64,000 nt of DNA from DATATV01 sp036268615 (GCA_036268615.1 DATATV010000051.1:1-64000), one strand, 5' to 3'. Counted from the first letter of the stretch, positions 8,063 to 18,095 are shown. Numbers and translations are program-made. Notes: a model not told the origin generated them from the sequence alone.

Positions 8063-9388
8063 TCAGGACGACGCGCGGATCTGTCCCTCGCCCCAGACGA
8101 CCCACTTCGACGAGGTCAGCTCGGCCAGGCCCATCGGGCCGCGGGCGTGCAACTTCTGGGTGGAGATGCCGATCTCCGCGCCCATGCCCAGTTCGGCGCC
8201 ATCGGTGAACGCGGTGGACGCGTTGACCATCACCGCCGCGGAGTCGACCCGGGCGGTGAACCTGCGCGCCGCGGTGACGCTGCCGGTGACGATCGCCTCG
8301 GTGTGGCCGGAGGAGTGCGCGGCGATGTGCGCGATCGCCTCGGCCAGCGAGTCGACGATCTTCACGGCGAGGTCCAACGAGAGGTATTCGGTGTCCCAGT
8401 CGGCGTCGGTGGCCGCCACGGCGGTGACGCCGGTGCCTTCGGCGATGGCCAGCGTGGTCTCGTCGGCGTGCACGGTGACGCCGTGCTCGGCCAGCGCGCG
8501 CAGCATCGGCGGTAGGAACTCCGCGGCGACATCGGTGTGCACCAGCAGGGTTTCCGCCGCGTTGCACACGCTGGGCCTGCGAGTCTTCGAGTTGAGCACG
8601 ATCCGTTCGGCGTCGCCGAGATCGGCCGACGCGTCCACGAACACATGGCAGTTGCCGGTGCCGGTCTCGATCGTGGGCACGGTGGCCTGCTGCACGACCG
8701 TGTTGATCAGACCCGCGCCGCCCCGGGGAATCACCAGGTCGACCAGGCCGCGCGCGGTGATCAGGTGGTGCACCGACGCCCGGTCGTGGCAGGGCAGCAG
8801 CTGCACCGCGTCGGCCGGCAGGCCGACCTCGGCCAGGGTGTCGCGCAGCACCGCGACGAGCGCGGTGTTGGACCGCTCCGCCGACGAGGAACCGCGCAGC
8901 AGCACGGCGTTGCCCGACTTCAGCGCGAGCCCGGCGGCGTCGACCGTGACGTTGGGCCGGCCCTCGTAGACCATGCCGACCACGCCCAGCGGCACCCGGA
9001 CCTGACGCATCTCCAGCCCGTTGGGCATGATGCCGCCGCGCAGCACCTCGCCGATCGGGTCGGGCAGACCGGCCACCGTGCGCAGGCCCTCGGCGATGCC
9101 GGCGAGCCGTTGCGGGGTCAGGGCGAGCCGGTCCAGCAGCGCCTGGCTCATCCCGTTGGCCTCGCCGGCGGCCAGGTCGGCCTCGTTGGCCTCGATCACC
9201 TCGGCGGTGCGGGTGAGCAGCGCGTCGGCCATCGCCCGCAGCGCGGTGTCCTTGCGCTCCCGGGTGACCAGAACGAGGTCCGCGGCGGCCACCCTGGCCC
9301 GGCCCGCAGCGGCGTGCACCTGCGCGCGCAGGTCCTCCCCGGCGGTGTCGGTGCTGGTCTGCGCGGCGGGATCGGCGACGGCGGTCAT
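8063..9388 (-). CDS. proA: Glutamate-5-semialdehyde dehydrogenase (gamma-glutamyl phosphate reductase)
   Basis: 441 residues. ProA reduces gamma-glutamyl phosphate to glutamate semialdehyde with NADPH, the second step of proline synthesis. It has the aldehyde dehydrogenase fold; the segment RRPSVCNAAETLLVH holds the catalytic cysteine, and VPLGVVGMVYEGRPNVT is the ProA signature. Its partner proB lies about 2.2 kb away in the same orientation, separated by recQ on the opposite strand. Confidence 0.96.
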   Translation of the reverse strand: MTAVADPAAQTSTDTAGEDLRAQVHAAAGRARVAAADLVLVTRERKDTALRAMADALLTRTAEVIEANEADLAAGEANGMSQALLDRLALTPQRLAGIAEGLRTVAGLPDPIGEVLRGGIMPNGLEMRQVRVPLGVVGMVYEGRPNVTVDAAGLALKSGNAVLLRGSSSAERSNTALVAVLRDTLAEVGLPADAVQLLPCHDRASVHHLITARGLVDLVIPRGGAGLINTVVQQATVPTIETGTGNCHVFVDASADLGDAERIVLNSKTRRPSVCNAAETLLVHTDVAAEFLPPMLRALAEHGVTVHADETTLAIAEGTGVTAVAATDADWDTEYLSLDLAVKIVDSLAEAIAHIAAHSSGHTEAIVTGSVTAARRFTARVDSAAVMVNASTAFTDGAELGMGAEIGISTQKLHARGPMGLAELTSSKWVVWGEGQIRASS

Positions 9389-9453
9389 GCCCCCAGCCTA
9401 CGGCGTGCACCCGCGCGGACTCGACCTCGTTTCGCCGTGCGAGTCTGGTCGGC

Positions 9454-11571
9454 ATGGATGAACTGGCACTGCGCGAGCGGGCCGAGCAGCGGCTGCGGGA
9501 CCTGGCCGGACCGGCCGCGACCCTGCGACCCGACCAGTGGCAGGCGATCCGCGCGCTGGTCGCCGACCGCCGTCGGGCGCTGGTCGTGCAGCGCACCGGG
9601 TGGGGCAAGTCCGCGGTGTACTTCCTGGCCACGGCGCTGCTGCGGGAGCTGGGCGCGGGGCCGACGCTGATCGTGTCGCCGCTGCTGGCGCTGATGCGCA
9701 ACCAGGTGCAGGCCGCGGCCCGGGCCGGGGTGCACGCCGCGACGATCAACTCGGCCAACGTGGACGAGTGGCAGGCCATCCAGCAGCAGGTGGCCGCCGG
9801 CGAGGTGGATGTGCTGCTGGTCAGCCCCGAACGGCTGAACAATCCCGATTTCCGGGAGACGGTGCTGCCGAAGCTGAGCGCCTCGGCCGGACTGCTGGTG
9901 GTCGATGAGGCGCACTGCCTGTCCGACTGGGGGCACGACTTCCGTCCGGACTACCGGCGGCTGCGCACGCTGCTCGCCGACCTGCCCGCCGACGTGCCGG
10001 TGCTGGCCACCACGGCGACCGCGAACGACCGGGTGGTCACCGATGTCGCGCGCGAACTGCTCGCCGGTGAGCCGGGCAACGACTCCGACGAGGGCACCCT
10101 CGTGCTGCGTGGGCCGCTGGACCGGGAGAGCCTGCGCCTGGCCGTGGTCCGGCTGCCCGGCGCGGAGAACCGGCTGGGCTGGCTCGCCGACCGGCTGACC
10201 GAACTGCCCGGCTCGGGCATCATCTACACGCTCACCGTGGCCGCGGCCGACGAGGTCGCCGCGTTCCTGCGGGACCGCGGCTTCGCGGTGGCCGCGTACT
10301 CCGGCCGCACCGATCCGGCCGACCGGGCCGTGGCCGAGGACGACCTGCTGGCCAACCGGGTGAAGGCGCTGGTGGCCACGTCCGCGCTGGGCATGGGGTT
10401 CGACAAGCCGGATCTGGGGTTTGTCGTGCACCTCGGCGCGCCGGCCACGCCGATCGCCTACTACCAGCAGATCGGCCGTGCCGGGCGTGGGGTGCAGCGG
10501 GCCGAGGTGATCCTGCTGCCCGGACCGGAGGACCAGGACATCTGGGCCTACTTCGGTTCGCTGGCCTTCCCCTCGGAGTACGTGGTGCGGCAGGTGCTGG
10601 GCGCGCTGGAGGGCGCCGAGCGGCCGCTGTCCACGGCCGCGCTGGAGCCGAGGGTGGAGCTGTCCCGCAACCGGCTGGACATGGTGCTCAAGGTGCTGGA
10701 CGTGGACGGCGCGGTGCGCCGGGTGCGCGGCGGCTGGCTGCCCACCGGTGAGCCGTGGGACTACGACGCCGAGCGCTACCAGCGGATCGCCGCGGCCCGC
10801 AGCGCCGAACAGCGCGCCATGCTCGGCTACCTGGACACCACCGACTGCCGGATGGAATTCCTGTTGCGGCAGTTGGACGATCCACATGCCAAGCCGTGTG
10901 GGCGGTGCGACAACTGCACCGGGACGGCCTGGCAGACCGGGGTGTCCGCGGAGTCGGCCGCCTCGGCTCGGGAGCGGCTGGCCCGGCCGGGCGTGGACCT
11001 GGTGCCACGCAAGCAGTGGCCGACCGGGATGACCGCGCTGGACATCCCGCTGTCGGGCAAGATCACCGCCAAGGACGCGGCGCTGGAGGGGCGCGCGCTG
11101 GCCCGGCTGACCGATGTCGGCTGGGGCACGCGGCTACGGGCGGTGCTCGCCGAGGGCGTGGACGGGCCGGTGAGCGGCGAGCTGTTCGACGCGTGTGTTC
11201 GCGTGCTGGCCAGTTGGGACTGGGCCACCCGGCCGGCCGCGGTGGTCACCATCGCGTCCCGTGGGCGGCCGGAGCTGGTCGCGGACCTGGGCGCCCGGCT
11301 GGCCGGGATCGGCAGGCTGCCGCTGGTGGGCGCACTGGAGTCGGTGGGCGAACGCGGGCACGGCGCGAACAGCGCCCGCCGGCTGGGCGACGTGTGGTCG
11401 GCGCTGCGGGTGCCCGCCGAGCTGGCCACCCATTTGTCCACTGTGGATGGTCCGGTGCTGCTGGTGGACGACGTGGTCGACTCGGGCTGGACGATGACCG
11501 CGGCGGCCGCGCTGGTGCGTCGGGCCGGCGCGCCCGCGGTGCTGCCGTTCGCCTTGGCGGTGAGCGGCTGA
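9454..11571 (+). CDS. recQ: RecQ family ATP-dependent DNA helicase with C-terminal phosphoribosyltransferase-like domain
   Basis: 705 residues. 3'-5' DNA helicase for replication-fork repair. Walker A reads RTGWGKS (about 46-52), Walker B VVDEAHC, and motif VI QQIGRAGRG. A zinc-binding segment follows: C near CRMEFLLRQL, then CGRCDNC. The last 150 or so residues lack an HRDC domain and instead resemble a type I phosphoribosyltransferase, with the PRPP-loop-like VLLVDDVVDSGWT. This architecture is known in actinobacterial RecQ proteins but its purpose is unexplained. It is convergent with proB and divergent from proA. Confidence 0.9.
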   Translation: MDELALRERAEQRLRDLAGPAATLRPDQWQAIRALVADRRRALVVQRTGWGKSAVYFLATALLRELGAGPTLIVSPLLALMRNQVQAAARAGVHAATINSANVDEWQAIQQQVAAGEVDVLLVSPERLNNPDFRETVLPKLSASAGLLVVDEAHCLSDWGHDFRPDYRRLRTLLADLPADVPVLATTATANDRVVTDVARELLAGEPGNDSDEGTLVLRGPLDRESLRLAVVRLPGAENRLGWLADRLTELPGSGIIYTLTVAAADEVAAFLRDRGFAVAAYSGRTDPADRAVAEDDLLANRVKALVATSALGMGFDKPDLGFVVHLGAPATPIAYYQQIGRAGRGVQRAEVILLPGPEDQDIWAYFGSLAFPSEYVVRQVLGALEGAERPLSTAALEPRVELSRNRLDMVLKVLDVDGAVRRVRGGWLPTGEPWDYDAERYQRIAAARSAEQRAMLGYLDTTDCRMEFLLRQLDDPHAKPCGRCDNCTGTAWQTGVSAESAASARERLARPGVDLVPRKQWPTGMTALDIPLSGKITAKDAALEGRALARLTDVGWGTRLRAVLAEGVDGPVSGELFDACVRVLASWDWATRPAAVVTIASRGRPELVADLGARLAGIGRLPLVGALESVGERGHGANSARRLGDVWSALRVPAELATHLSTVDGPVLLVDDVVDSGWTMTAAAALVRRAGAPAVLPFALAVSG

Positions 11572-11592
11572 ATCCGGGCTGAGGGCGGGCGG

Positions 11593-12708
11593 TCAGCCGC
11601 GCAGCGGGACGAGGTCGTCGGCGTGCACGACCTCCCGGCGCAGTTCGGGGGCGAGGTCGGCGGTGGAGCGGCCGATCAGGTCGGGCATCTCCTTGGCGTC
11701 GAAGGCGACCACGCCCCTGGCCACCACCCGGTCGGCCGGGTCGATCAGCTCGACCACGTCACCGGCCTCGAAGTCGCCCTCGGCGGCGACGATGCCGGCG
11801 GCCAGCAGCGAGCGGCGGCGCAGCACCACCGCGGCCACCGCGCCCTCGTCCAGGATCAGCCGACCGGACGCGCCGGCCGCGTAGCCGAGCCAGAACCGGC
11901 GCGCGGACAGCCGGGTGTCGCTCGCCGCGAACGCGGTGCCGACGTTCGCGCTGATCAGCGCGTCCCGGGCCTGCGCGGCGGCGGCCAGCAGCACCGGGAT
12001 GCCCGCCGAGGTGGCCAACCTGGCCGCGGCGAGTTTGGAGGCCATGCCGCCGGTGCCCAGACCGGACGCGCCGGTGCTGCCGGCCCGCACTCCCGCTACG
12101 TCCGACCAGCTGCCCACCTCAAGAATCGGGGTGGTGCCGGCGATCCGCGGGTCACCGTCGTAGAGAGCGTCCACATCGGACAGCAGCACGAGCGCGTCGG
12201 CGCCGACCAGGTGGGCCACCAGGGCGGCCAGCCGGTCGTTGTCGCCGAACCGGATCTCCTCGGTGGCCACCGTGTCGTTCTCGTTGACCACCGGCACCGC
12301 GCCCAGCGCGAGCAGCCGGGACAGGGTGCGCTGCGCATTGCGGTAGTGCGACCGGCGGACCACGTCGTCGGCGGTGAGCAGCACCTGACCGACGGTCAGC
12401 TCGTAGCGGGCGAACGACGCGACGTAGGCGTGCGCCAGGGCCAGCTGCCCGACGCTCGCGGCGGCCTGCTGGGTGGCCAGGTCCCTCGGCCTGCGGCCGA
12501 TGCCCAGCGGGGCCAGGCCGGTGGCGATCGCGCCGGAGGACACGAGCACCACCTGGGTGCCCGCGACCTGCCGGGCGGCGAGCACGTCGACCAGGGCGTC
12601 GAGTCGGTCCGGCGCCAGGCCGCCGGTCGCCTTGGTCAACGAGGACGAACCGACCTTCACCACGATCCGTTTGGCGGCCAGCACCGCGTGGCGGGCCGCC
12701 GGGATCAT
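11593..12708 (-). CDS. proB: Glutamate 5-kinase
   Basis: 371 residues. ProB phosphorylates glutamate to gamma-glutamyl phosphate, the first and feedback-controlled step of proline synthesis. An amino-acid kinase domain opens with IVVKVGSSSLT and contains VPVVNENDTVATEE and GTGGMASKL. The C-terminal ~80 residues form a PUA domain. ATG at 12708 overlaps the obg stop (ATGA), so translation is coupled to obg, as in M. tuberculosis Rv2440c-Rv2439c. Confidence 0.96.
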   Translation of the reverse strand: MIPAARHAVLAAKRIVVKVGSSSLTKATGGLAPDRLDALVDVLAARQVAGTQVVLVSSGAIATGLAPLGIGRRPRDLATQQAAASVGQLALAHAYVASFARYELTVGQVLLTADDVVRRSHYRNAQRTLSRLLALGAVPVVNENDTVATEEIRFGDNDRLAALVAHLVGADALVLLSDVDALYDGDPRIAGTTPILEVGSWSDVAGVRAGSTGASGLGTGGMASKLAAARLATSAGIPVLLAAAAQARDALISANVGTAFAASDTRLSARRFWLGYAAGASGRLILDEGAVAAVVLRRRSLLAAGIVAAEGDFEAGDVVELIDPADRVVARGVVAFDAKEMPDLIGRSTADLAPELRREVVHADDLVPLRG

Positions 12709-14171
12709 GACTGGCCCTCGTCCTCGTCGTCACTCTCCAACAGGCTGCCGCCCAGGCCTCGACGCAACCGGTGGGCCACCTTGCGCTCGGCCGCGCCGAT
12801 CCGCTCGTTGCGCTCCAGCCGGATGTCGGTGCCGCGGCCGGTGCGCACGACCTCGATGCCGGCCGGCGTGGTCGGCTCCCAGTCGAAGGTGATGTCGCCG
12901 ATGGTGACCGACGCCCCGGGCCGCGCGCCGGCCCTGGCCAGCTTCTCCTCGACGCCGAGGCGGGCCAGCCGGTCGGCGAGGTAGCCGACGGCCTCGTCGT
13001 TGGTGAAGTTGGTCTGCCTGATCCAGCGCTCCGGCCGCTCGCCGCGGATGATGAAGCCGCCGTCGATCTCCGGGTCCTCCTCGACGGTGAAGCCGCTGTC
13101 GTTGACCGCGGTGGGCCGCAGCACGATCCGGGTCGGCTCCAGGATCGGGGTGGCCGCACGGTGGTCCTCGACGACCTTGGCCAGCGCGAAGGTCAACTCG
13201 CGCAAGCCTTTCCGGCTCGCCGTGGAGATCTCGAAGACCTGCAGGCCACGCGCCTCGAACTCAGGGCGGACCATCTCGGCCAGTTCGTCGGCGTCCGGGA
13301 TGTCGATCTTGTTGAGCACTACGACCCGGGGCCTGCTCATCAGGTCGTCGCCCAGTGAAGCCCGGTACTGCGCGAGTTCGCTCTCCAGTGCGTCCACATC
13401 GGACACCGGGTCGCGGCCGGGTTCCTCGGTGGCGCAGTCGACCACGTGCACCAGCACCGCGCAGCGTTCGATGTGCCGCAGGAAGTCCAGGCCGAGGCCC
13501 TTGCCCTGGCTGGCGCCGGGGATCAGGCCGGGCACGTCGGCCATGGTGAACACCGAGTCGCCCGCGGTGATCACGCCGAGGTTGGGCACCAGCGTGGTGA
13601 ACGGGTAGTCGGCGATCTTCGGCCGGGCCTCCGAGAGCACCGCGATCAGCGAGGACTTGCCGGCCGAGGGGAAGCCGACCAGGCCGACATCGGCCATCGA
13701 CTTGAGTTCCAGCACCAGGTCGGTCGCCTCGCCGGGCTCGCCCAACAGCGCGAAACCGGGTGCCCGGCGCGCCTTGGAGGCCAGCGCCGCGTTGCCGAGG
13801 CCACCCCGGCCACCGGCCGCGGCGACCAGCCGGGTGCCGTGGCCGACCAGGTCGGCGAGCGTCCTGCCGTCCTGCGAGAGCACCACCGTGCCGTCCGGAA
13901 CGCGCAGTTCCAGGTCGGCGCCGTTGGCACCGTCCCGGTTGGAACCCTGGCCCTGTTTGCCGTTGGAAGCGCTGGCGTGCGGCCGGAAGTGGAAGTCCAG
14001 CAGGGTGTGCACGTTGGCGTCCACGACGAGCACGACATCGCCGCCGCGACCGCCGTCACCGCCGTCGGGACCGCCCAGCGGCTTGAACTTCTCCCGGTGA
14101 ACCGAGGCGCAGCCGTTCCCGCCGTCCCCGGCCGCGACATGGATCACCGCGCGGTCGACGAATCGGGACAC
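12705..14171 (-). CDS. obg: GTPase Obg/CgtA
   Basis: 488 residues. Essential GTPase acting in 50S subunit assembly and stress control. The N-terminal glycine-rich Obg fold has GGDGGRGGDV repeats. The G domain has P-loop GFPSAGKSS, DVPG (G3) and NKID (G4). The C-terminal OCT domain ends in an acidic tail, as in other actinobacteria. The GTG start follows a GGAAGGAAA ribosome site. A hairpin at 14258-14299 separates it from rpmA, so it may have partly independent expression. Confidence 0.96.
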   Translation of the reverse strand: MSRFVDRAVIHVAAGDGGNGCASVHREKFKPLGGPDGGDGGRGGDVVLVVDANVHTLLDFHFRPHASASNGKQGQGSNRDGANGADLELRVPDGTVVLSQDGRTLADLVGHGTRLVAAAGGRGGLGNAALASKARRAPGFALLGEPGEATDLVLELKSMADVGLVGFPSAGKSSLIAVLSEARPKIADYPFTTLVPNLGVITAGDSVFTMADVPGLIPGASQGKGLGLDFLRHIERCAVLVHVVDCATEEPGRDPVSDVDALESELAQYRASLGDDLMSRPRVVVLNKIDIPDADELAEMVRPEFEARGLQVFEISTASRKGLRELTFALAKVVEDHRAATPILEPTRIVLRPTAVNDSGFTVEEDPEIDGGFIIRGERPERWIRQTNFTNDEAVGYLADRLARLGVEEKLARAGARPGASVTIGDITFDWEPTTPAGIEVVRTGRGTDIRLERNERIGAAERKVAHRLRRGLGGSLLESDDEDEGQS

Positions 14172-14257
14172 GGGGATTTCCTTCCTGGACTCAAACAGTT
14201 CCTGAACTCAACCAGTGGACCGACCCGGAAAAGGGTCAATATCCACCGTACACATGC

Positions 14258-14299
14258 GGCGAGGGGCGGGCGGCTGAATAAGCCGGTCCGCCCCTCGCC
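14258..14299 (-). terminator. 12-bp perfect hairpin between rpmA and obg
   Basis: GGCGAGGGGCGG at 14258-14269 pairs exactly with CCGCCCCTCGCC at 14288-14299 around an 18-base loop. It lies 42 bases past the rpmA stop and likely terminates or attenuates rplU-rpmA transcription before obg. Confidence 0.65.
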
Positions 14300-14340
14300 G
14301 GGGTCACGCACGGTTCCGAAGTGGCCGCGTGGGCCGAGGC

Positions 14341-14616
14341 TCACACCCCGACCGGGACAGCTGCCTCCACCGGAACGATGTTGACGGTCTTGCGACCGTT
14401 CTTGAAGCCGAACTGCACCGCACCGGCGGCCAACGCGAACAGCGTGTCGTCCTTGCCACGGCCCACGTCCACCCCGGGGTGGAACTTGGTGCCGCGCTGG
14501 CGGATCAGGATCTCGCCGGCCTTGACGACCTGACCGCCGTACCGCTTGACCCCGAGGTACTGCGGGTTCGAGTCACGGCCGTTGCGGGAGCTGGACGCAC
14601 CCTTTTTGTGTGCCAT
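14341..14616 (-). CDS. rpmA: 50S ribosomal protein L27
   Basis: 91 residues. L27 sits near the peptidyl-transferase centre. The start MAHKKGASSSRNGRDS and the segment GEILIRQRGTKFHPG are family signatures; no Firmicutes-type cleavable leader is present. It lies 33 bases downstream of rplU. Confidence 0.98.
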   Translation of the reverse strand: MAHKKGASSSRNGRDSNPQYLGVKRYGGQVVKAGEILIRQRGTKFHPGVDVGRGKDDTLFALAAGAVQFGFKNGRKTVNIVPVEAAVPVGV

Positions 14617-14649
14617 GGCTGCTCTCGGTCCCTTCCCAGACTGGAAAAA

Positions 14650-14958
14650 CTACAGCGAGATTCCGGTGACCTCGACGCGGGTCAGCTTCTGACGGTGACC
14701 CTGGCGCTTGTGGTAGCCGGTCTTGTTCTTGAACTTGTGGATGCGGATCTTGGGGCCCTTGGTCTGGCCGACGACGGTGCCAGTGACCGAAGCCTTCCCG
14801 AGGGCATCCGCGTCGGTGGTGACCTCGGAGCCGTCCACGACGAGCAGCGCGGGGAAGCTGACCTCGGCACCCGCCTCGGCATCCAGCTTCTCCACCTGAA
14901 CCACGTCGCCCACGGCCACCTTGTACTGCTTTCCGCCGGTCTTGACGATCGCGTACAT
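14650..14958 (-). CDS. rplU: 50S ribosomal protein L21
   Basis: 102 residues. L21 binds 23S rRNA in the large subunit. The protein starts MYAIVKTGGKQYKV and ends in the KRQGHRQKLT basic block that defines the family. The ATG at 14958 is chosen over an in-frame start 22 codons earlier, because the family begins here and AGGAG lies about 10 bases upstream. It leads the rplU-rpmA pair, downstream of rne. Confidence 0.98.
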   Translation of the reverse strand: MYAIVKTGGKQYKVAVGDVVQVEKLDAEAGAEVSFPALLVVDGSEVTTDADALGKASVTGTVVGQTKGPKIRIHKFKNKTGYHKRQGHRQKLTRVEVTGISL

Positions 14959-15080
14959 CGGGACGGGTCTCCTGCTACTCGACGAATTCGGGGGCCACGC
15001 GCACCCCTCCTGCGGACGAATCACAAACCGATTCGGGCGCGGAGCCGGGCTCTCGCATGACAGAGCCCACCGGGATGGCG

Positions 15081-15114
15081 GGCCACGGACAAGGTTACAT
15101 GCTCGCCCGTGGCC
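15081..15114 (-). terminator. Hairpin between rne and rplU
   Basis: GGCCACGGAC (15081-15090) pairs with GCCCGTGGCC (15105-15114) with one mismatch. It lies 19 bases past the rne stop on the minus strand and fits an rne terminator or an rplU leader structure. Confidence 0.5.
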
Positions 15115-15132
15115 GCTCCAAACCGGGGCGGA

Positions 15133-17964
15133 TCAGCCCTCCACGGACACCGGCGGACCGGCCGGCCGCACCGCGGCCCGTCGGGGTTCCCGCCGACGCC
15201 GGGTGGGCGTACGGACAACGGCCGGCTCCGGCTCGGCAGACGGCTCGGGAGCCGACTGCTGATCGGTGTCGGACGCGGGCTCAGCGGCCGGCTCAGCGGC
15301 CGGGTGGTGGCCGTTGCGCTGGTGCTGCTCGTTGTTCACCGGGGCGGTGCTGACCTGCTGGGCGGCGACCGGCTCGGCCACCGCGGGCTCGGCCGCGGCC
15401 ACCTCGGCGACGGCCGGCTCGACCGCGGGTTCGGCGACCCGGGTCGGTTCGACGGCCGGAGCGGCCTCGGTCACCGCGGCCTCGACGGCGGGTTCCTCGT
15501 GCCGGTGCTCCTGGTCGCGGTGGCGGTTCTTGCGGCCGCCGGACTGCGCCGAGCCACCGTTGCCACCACCGTTGGAGCCGCCGTTGGAGCCGCCGTTGTT
15601 GCCGGTGCCGCCGTTGTTGCCACCGGAGTGACCGGACTGGCTCCCGGCCGGCACCGGCACGGTCGCGTGCAGCGCGGTGGAGACCACGACGCCCCGACCC
15701 CGGCAGTGCTCACACGGCGTGCTGTAGGCCTCCAGCAGGCCGGTGCCGACCCGCTTGCGGGTCATCTGCACCAGGCCCAGCGAGGTGACCTCGGCCACCT
15801 GGTGCCGGGTGCGGTCGCGGCCGAGGCACTCGGTCAGCCTGCGCAGCACCAGGTCCCGGTTGGACTCCAGCACCATGTCGATGAAGTCGATGACGATGAT
15901 GCCGCCGATGTCGCGCAACCGCAGCTGCCGCACGATCTCCTCGGCGGCCTCCAGGTTGTTGCGGGTGACCGTCTCCTCAAGGTTGCCGCCGGAGCCGGTG
16001 AACTTGCCGGTGTTCACGTCGATGACGGTCATCGCCTCGGTGCGGTCGATCACCAGGTAACCGCCGCTGGGCAGCCAGACCTTGCGGTCCAGCGCCTTGA
16101 GGATCTGCTCGTCGATCCGGAACTCGGTGAACACGTCGGTGTTGGCCACATGCCGCCGGAGCCGGTCCACCAGGTCCGGGGCGACGTGCTTGACGTAGGC
16201 CTCGATGGTGTCCCAGGCGTTGGCGCCCTGCACGACCAGCCCGGAGAAGTCCTCGGTGAACAGATCGCGGATGACCTTGATCAGCAGGTCGGGCTCCTCG
16301 TAGAGCAACTGCGGCGCCTTGGCCTTCGGCGTCGTCGAGCGCTCCTTGATGACCTCCCACTGGGCCCGCAGCCTGCGCACGTCGCGGGCCAGCTCCTCCT
16401 CGGCGACGCCCTCCGATGCGGTCCGGATGATGACGCCCGCGTCCTCCGGCACGACCCGCTTGAGCACGTCCTTGAGCCGCTTGCGCTCGTTGTCGGGCAG
16501 CTTGCGGCTGATGCCGGTGGCACCGCCGCCGGGCACGTAGACCAGGAAGCGGCCGGGCAGGCTGATCTGGGTGGTCAGCCGGGCGCCCTTGTGCCCGACC
16601 GGGTCCTTGGTGACCTGCACCAGCACGCTGTCACCGGTGGACAGCGCCTGCTCGATCTTGCGCGCCTTGCCCTCAAGGCCGGCGGCGTCCCAGTCGACCT
16701 CACCGGCGTAGAGCACGGCGTTGCGGCCGCGCCCGATGTCCACGAACGCCGCCTCCATGCTGGGCAGCACGTTCTGCACCCGGCCGAGGTAGACGTTGCC
16801 GACCAGCGAACCCGTGCCCGACGTGGTGATGAAGTGCTCGACGAGCACCCCGTCCTCAAGCACGCCGATCTGCACACCGTCGGTGCGCTCGTGCACGATC
16901 ATCTTGCGGTCGACGGCTTCCCGGCGGGCCAGGAACTCCGACTCGGACAGGATCGGCACCCGACGCCGGCCGGCCTCCCGACCGTCGCGCCGACGCTGCC
17001 GCTTGGCCTCCAGCCGGGTCGAGCCGCGCACGCTGCGCACCTCGTCCTGGCCGTTGCTCTGGCCGCTGTCGGCGCGCTCGGCCCGCTCCGCCCGCTCGGC
17101 CCTGGCCTCACGGGCGGTGCGCACGTGCACCACGGTGTTGGGCGGGTCGTCCTCACCGCTGGCGGCCGGCTCACCGTCGGCACCGCCCTTGCGGCGGCGG
17201 CGACGACGGCGGCGCCGGTTGTTGCCGTCGGCGTCGTTGTCGCCGCCGGCCTCGTCCTGCTCGTCCTCGTCGGCCGACTCGGCGGCCACGTCCTGGTTCT
17301 CGGCGGGCTCGTCCTCGGCCGATTCGGCCGACTCGGTCGAGTCGTCGTCGGAGTTCTCGGCGCTGTCGGCGGCGTCGTCGTCGCCCTGGCCGCCCTTGCC
17401 CCGGCCACGACCCCGGCGGCCACGCCGGCGACGGCGCCGCGCGTTGTCGTCCTCGCCCTGGTCACCCTGGTCGGTGTCGGCCTCGACCGGCTCCTCGACC
17501 GGCTCGTCCGGCTCGGCGACCGGCTCCACCGGGGGCGCCTTGACGGCCTTGGCCGGCTTGCTGGTGACCGGCCGGGCAGCGGGCGCGGCCGGCGGCAGGA
17601 AGACCGGCGATGGCGCGGCGAAGACCGGCGCGAGCACGGCCGACGCGGGTTCCTCCGCGCGCGGTTCGACCGGCTCCGGGTCCTCGATGTCGGCGACCGT
17701 GGCGACCTCGGCGGCCGGCTCCTCGGCGGTGTCCAGCAGCACGTCGGCCACCCGCAGGGCGACCGCACGGTCGAGGCTGGACTGCGGGCTGCGCACCTGC
17801 TCGCCCATCCCGGCGAGCGTGTCCAGCACTTCCCGGCTGCTCACTTCCAGCAGCTTGGCGAGAGCGTGCACGCGCAGCTTCTCGGGCAGTTGGGCCAGCG
17901 CGGGGTGGATGGATGCGCCGGTACTCCCGCTGACTGTCGCAGCGGGACGGTCCGTGTTCGACAT
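15133..17964 (-). CDS. rne: Ribonuclease E/G
   Basis: 943 residues. Endoribonuclease for rRNA maturation and mRNA decay. The catalytic core is central (about 290-760). An S1 domain contains VGNVYLGRVQNVLPSMEAAF, a DNase I-like segment contains IVIDFIDM, and the zinc-link is CEHCRGRG near residue 750. Long low-complexity arms flank it: an acidic/arginine-rich N-terminal extension and a Glu/Ala/Pro-rich C-terminus, the layout usual in actinobacteria. Its long shadow reading frames on the plus strand come from this biased composition. Confidence 0.96.
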   Translation of the reverse strand: MSNTDRPAATVSGSTGASIHPALAQLPEKLRVHALAKLLEVSSREVLDTLAGMGEQVRSPQSSLDRAVALRVADVLLDTAEEPAAEVATVADIEDPEPVEPRAEEPASAVLAPVFAAPSPVFLPPAAPAARPVTSKPAKAVKAPPVEPVAEPDEPVEEPVEADTDQGDQGEDDNARRRRRRGRRGRGRGKGGQGDDDAADSAENSDDDSTESAESAEDEPAENQDVAAESADEDEQDEAGGDNDADGNNRRRRRRRRRKGGADGEPAASGEDDPPNTVVHVRTAREARAERAERAERADSGQSNGQDEVRSVRGSTRLEAKRQRRRDGREAGRRRVPILSESEFLARREAVDRKMIVHERTDGVQIGVLEDGVLVEHFITTSGTGSLVGNVYLGRVQNVLPSMEAAFVDIGRGRNAVLYAGEVDWDAAGLEGKARKIEQALSTGDSVLVQVTKDPVGHKGARLTTQISLPGRFLVYVPGGGATGISRKLPDNERKRLKDVLKRVVPEDAGVIIRTASEGVAEEELARDVRRLRAQWEVIKERSTTPKAKAPQLLYEEPDLLIKVIRDLFTEDFSGLVVQGANAWDTIEAYVKHVAPDLVDRLRRHVANTDVFTEFRIDEQILKALDRKVWLPSGGYLVIDRTEAMTVIDVNTGKFTGSGGNLEETVTRNNLEAAEEIVRQLRLRDIGGIIVIDFIDMVLESNRDLVLRRLTECLGRDRTRHQVAEVTSLGLVQMTRKRVGTGLLEAYSTPCEHCRGRGVVVSTALHATVPVPAGSQSGHSGGNNGGTGNNGGSNGGSNGGGNGGSAQSGGRKNRHRDQEHRHEEPAVEAAVTEAAPAVEPTRVAEPAVEPAVAEVAAAEPAVAEPVAAQQVSTAPVNNEQHQRNGHHPAAEPAAEPASDTDQQSAPEPSAEPEPAVVRTPTRRRREPRRAAVRPAGPPVSVEG

Positions 17965-18095
17965 ATAGCTCCTCCGCCCCCGGGCGCGTCCAACCGGACG
18001 CGGCCGCGCAGGGGCTCCTTTCTTGTCCTGTTACCGCCGCATCAGACGGCGGGAATCCTTGCCTGCGTCGGCTTCGGTACCCGAGGATCGGGCGT

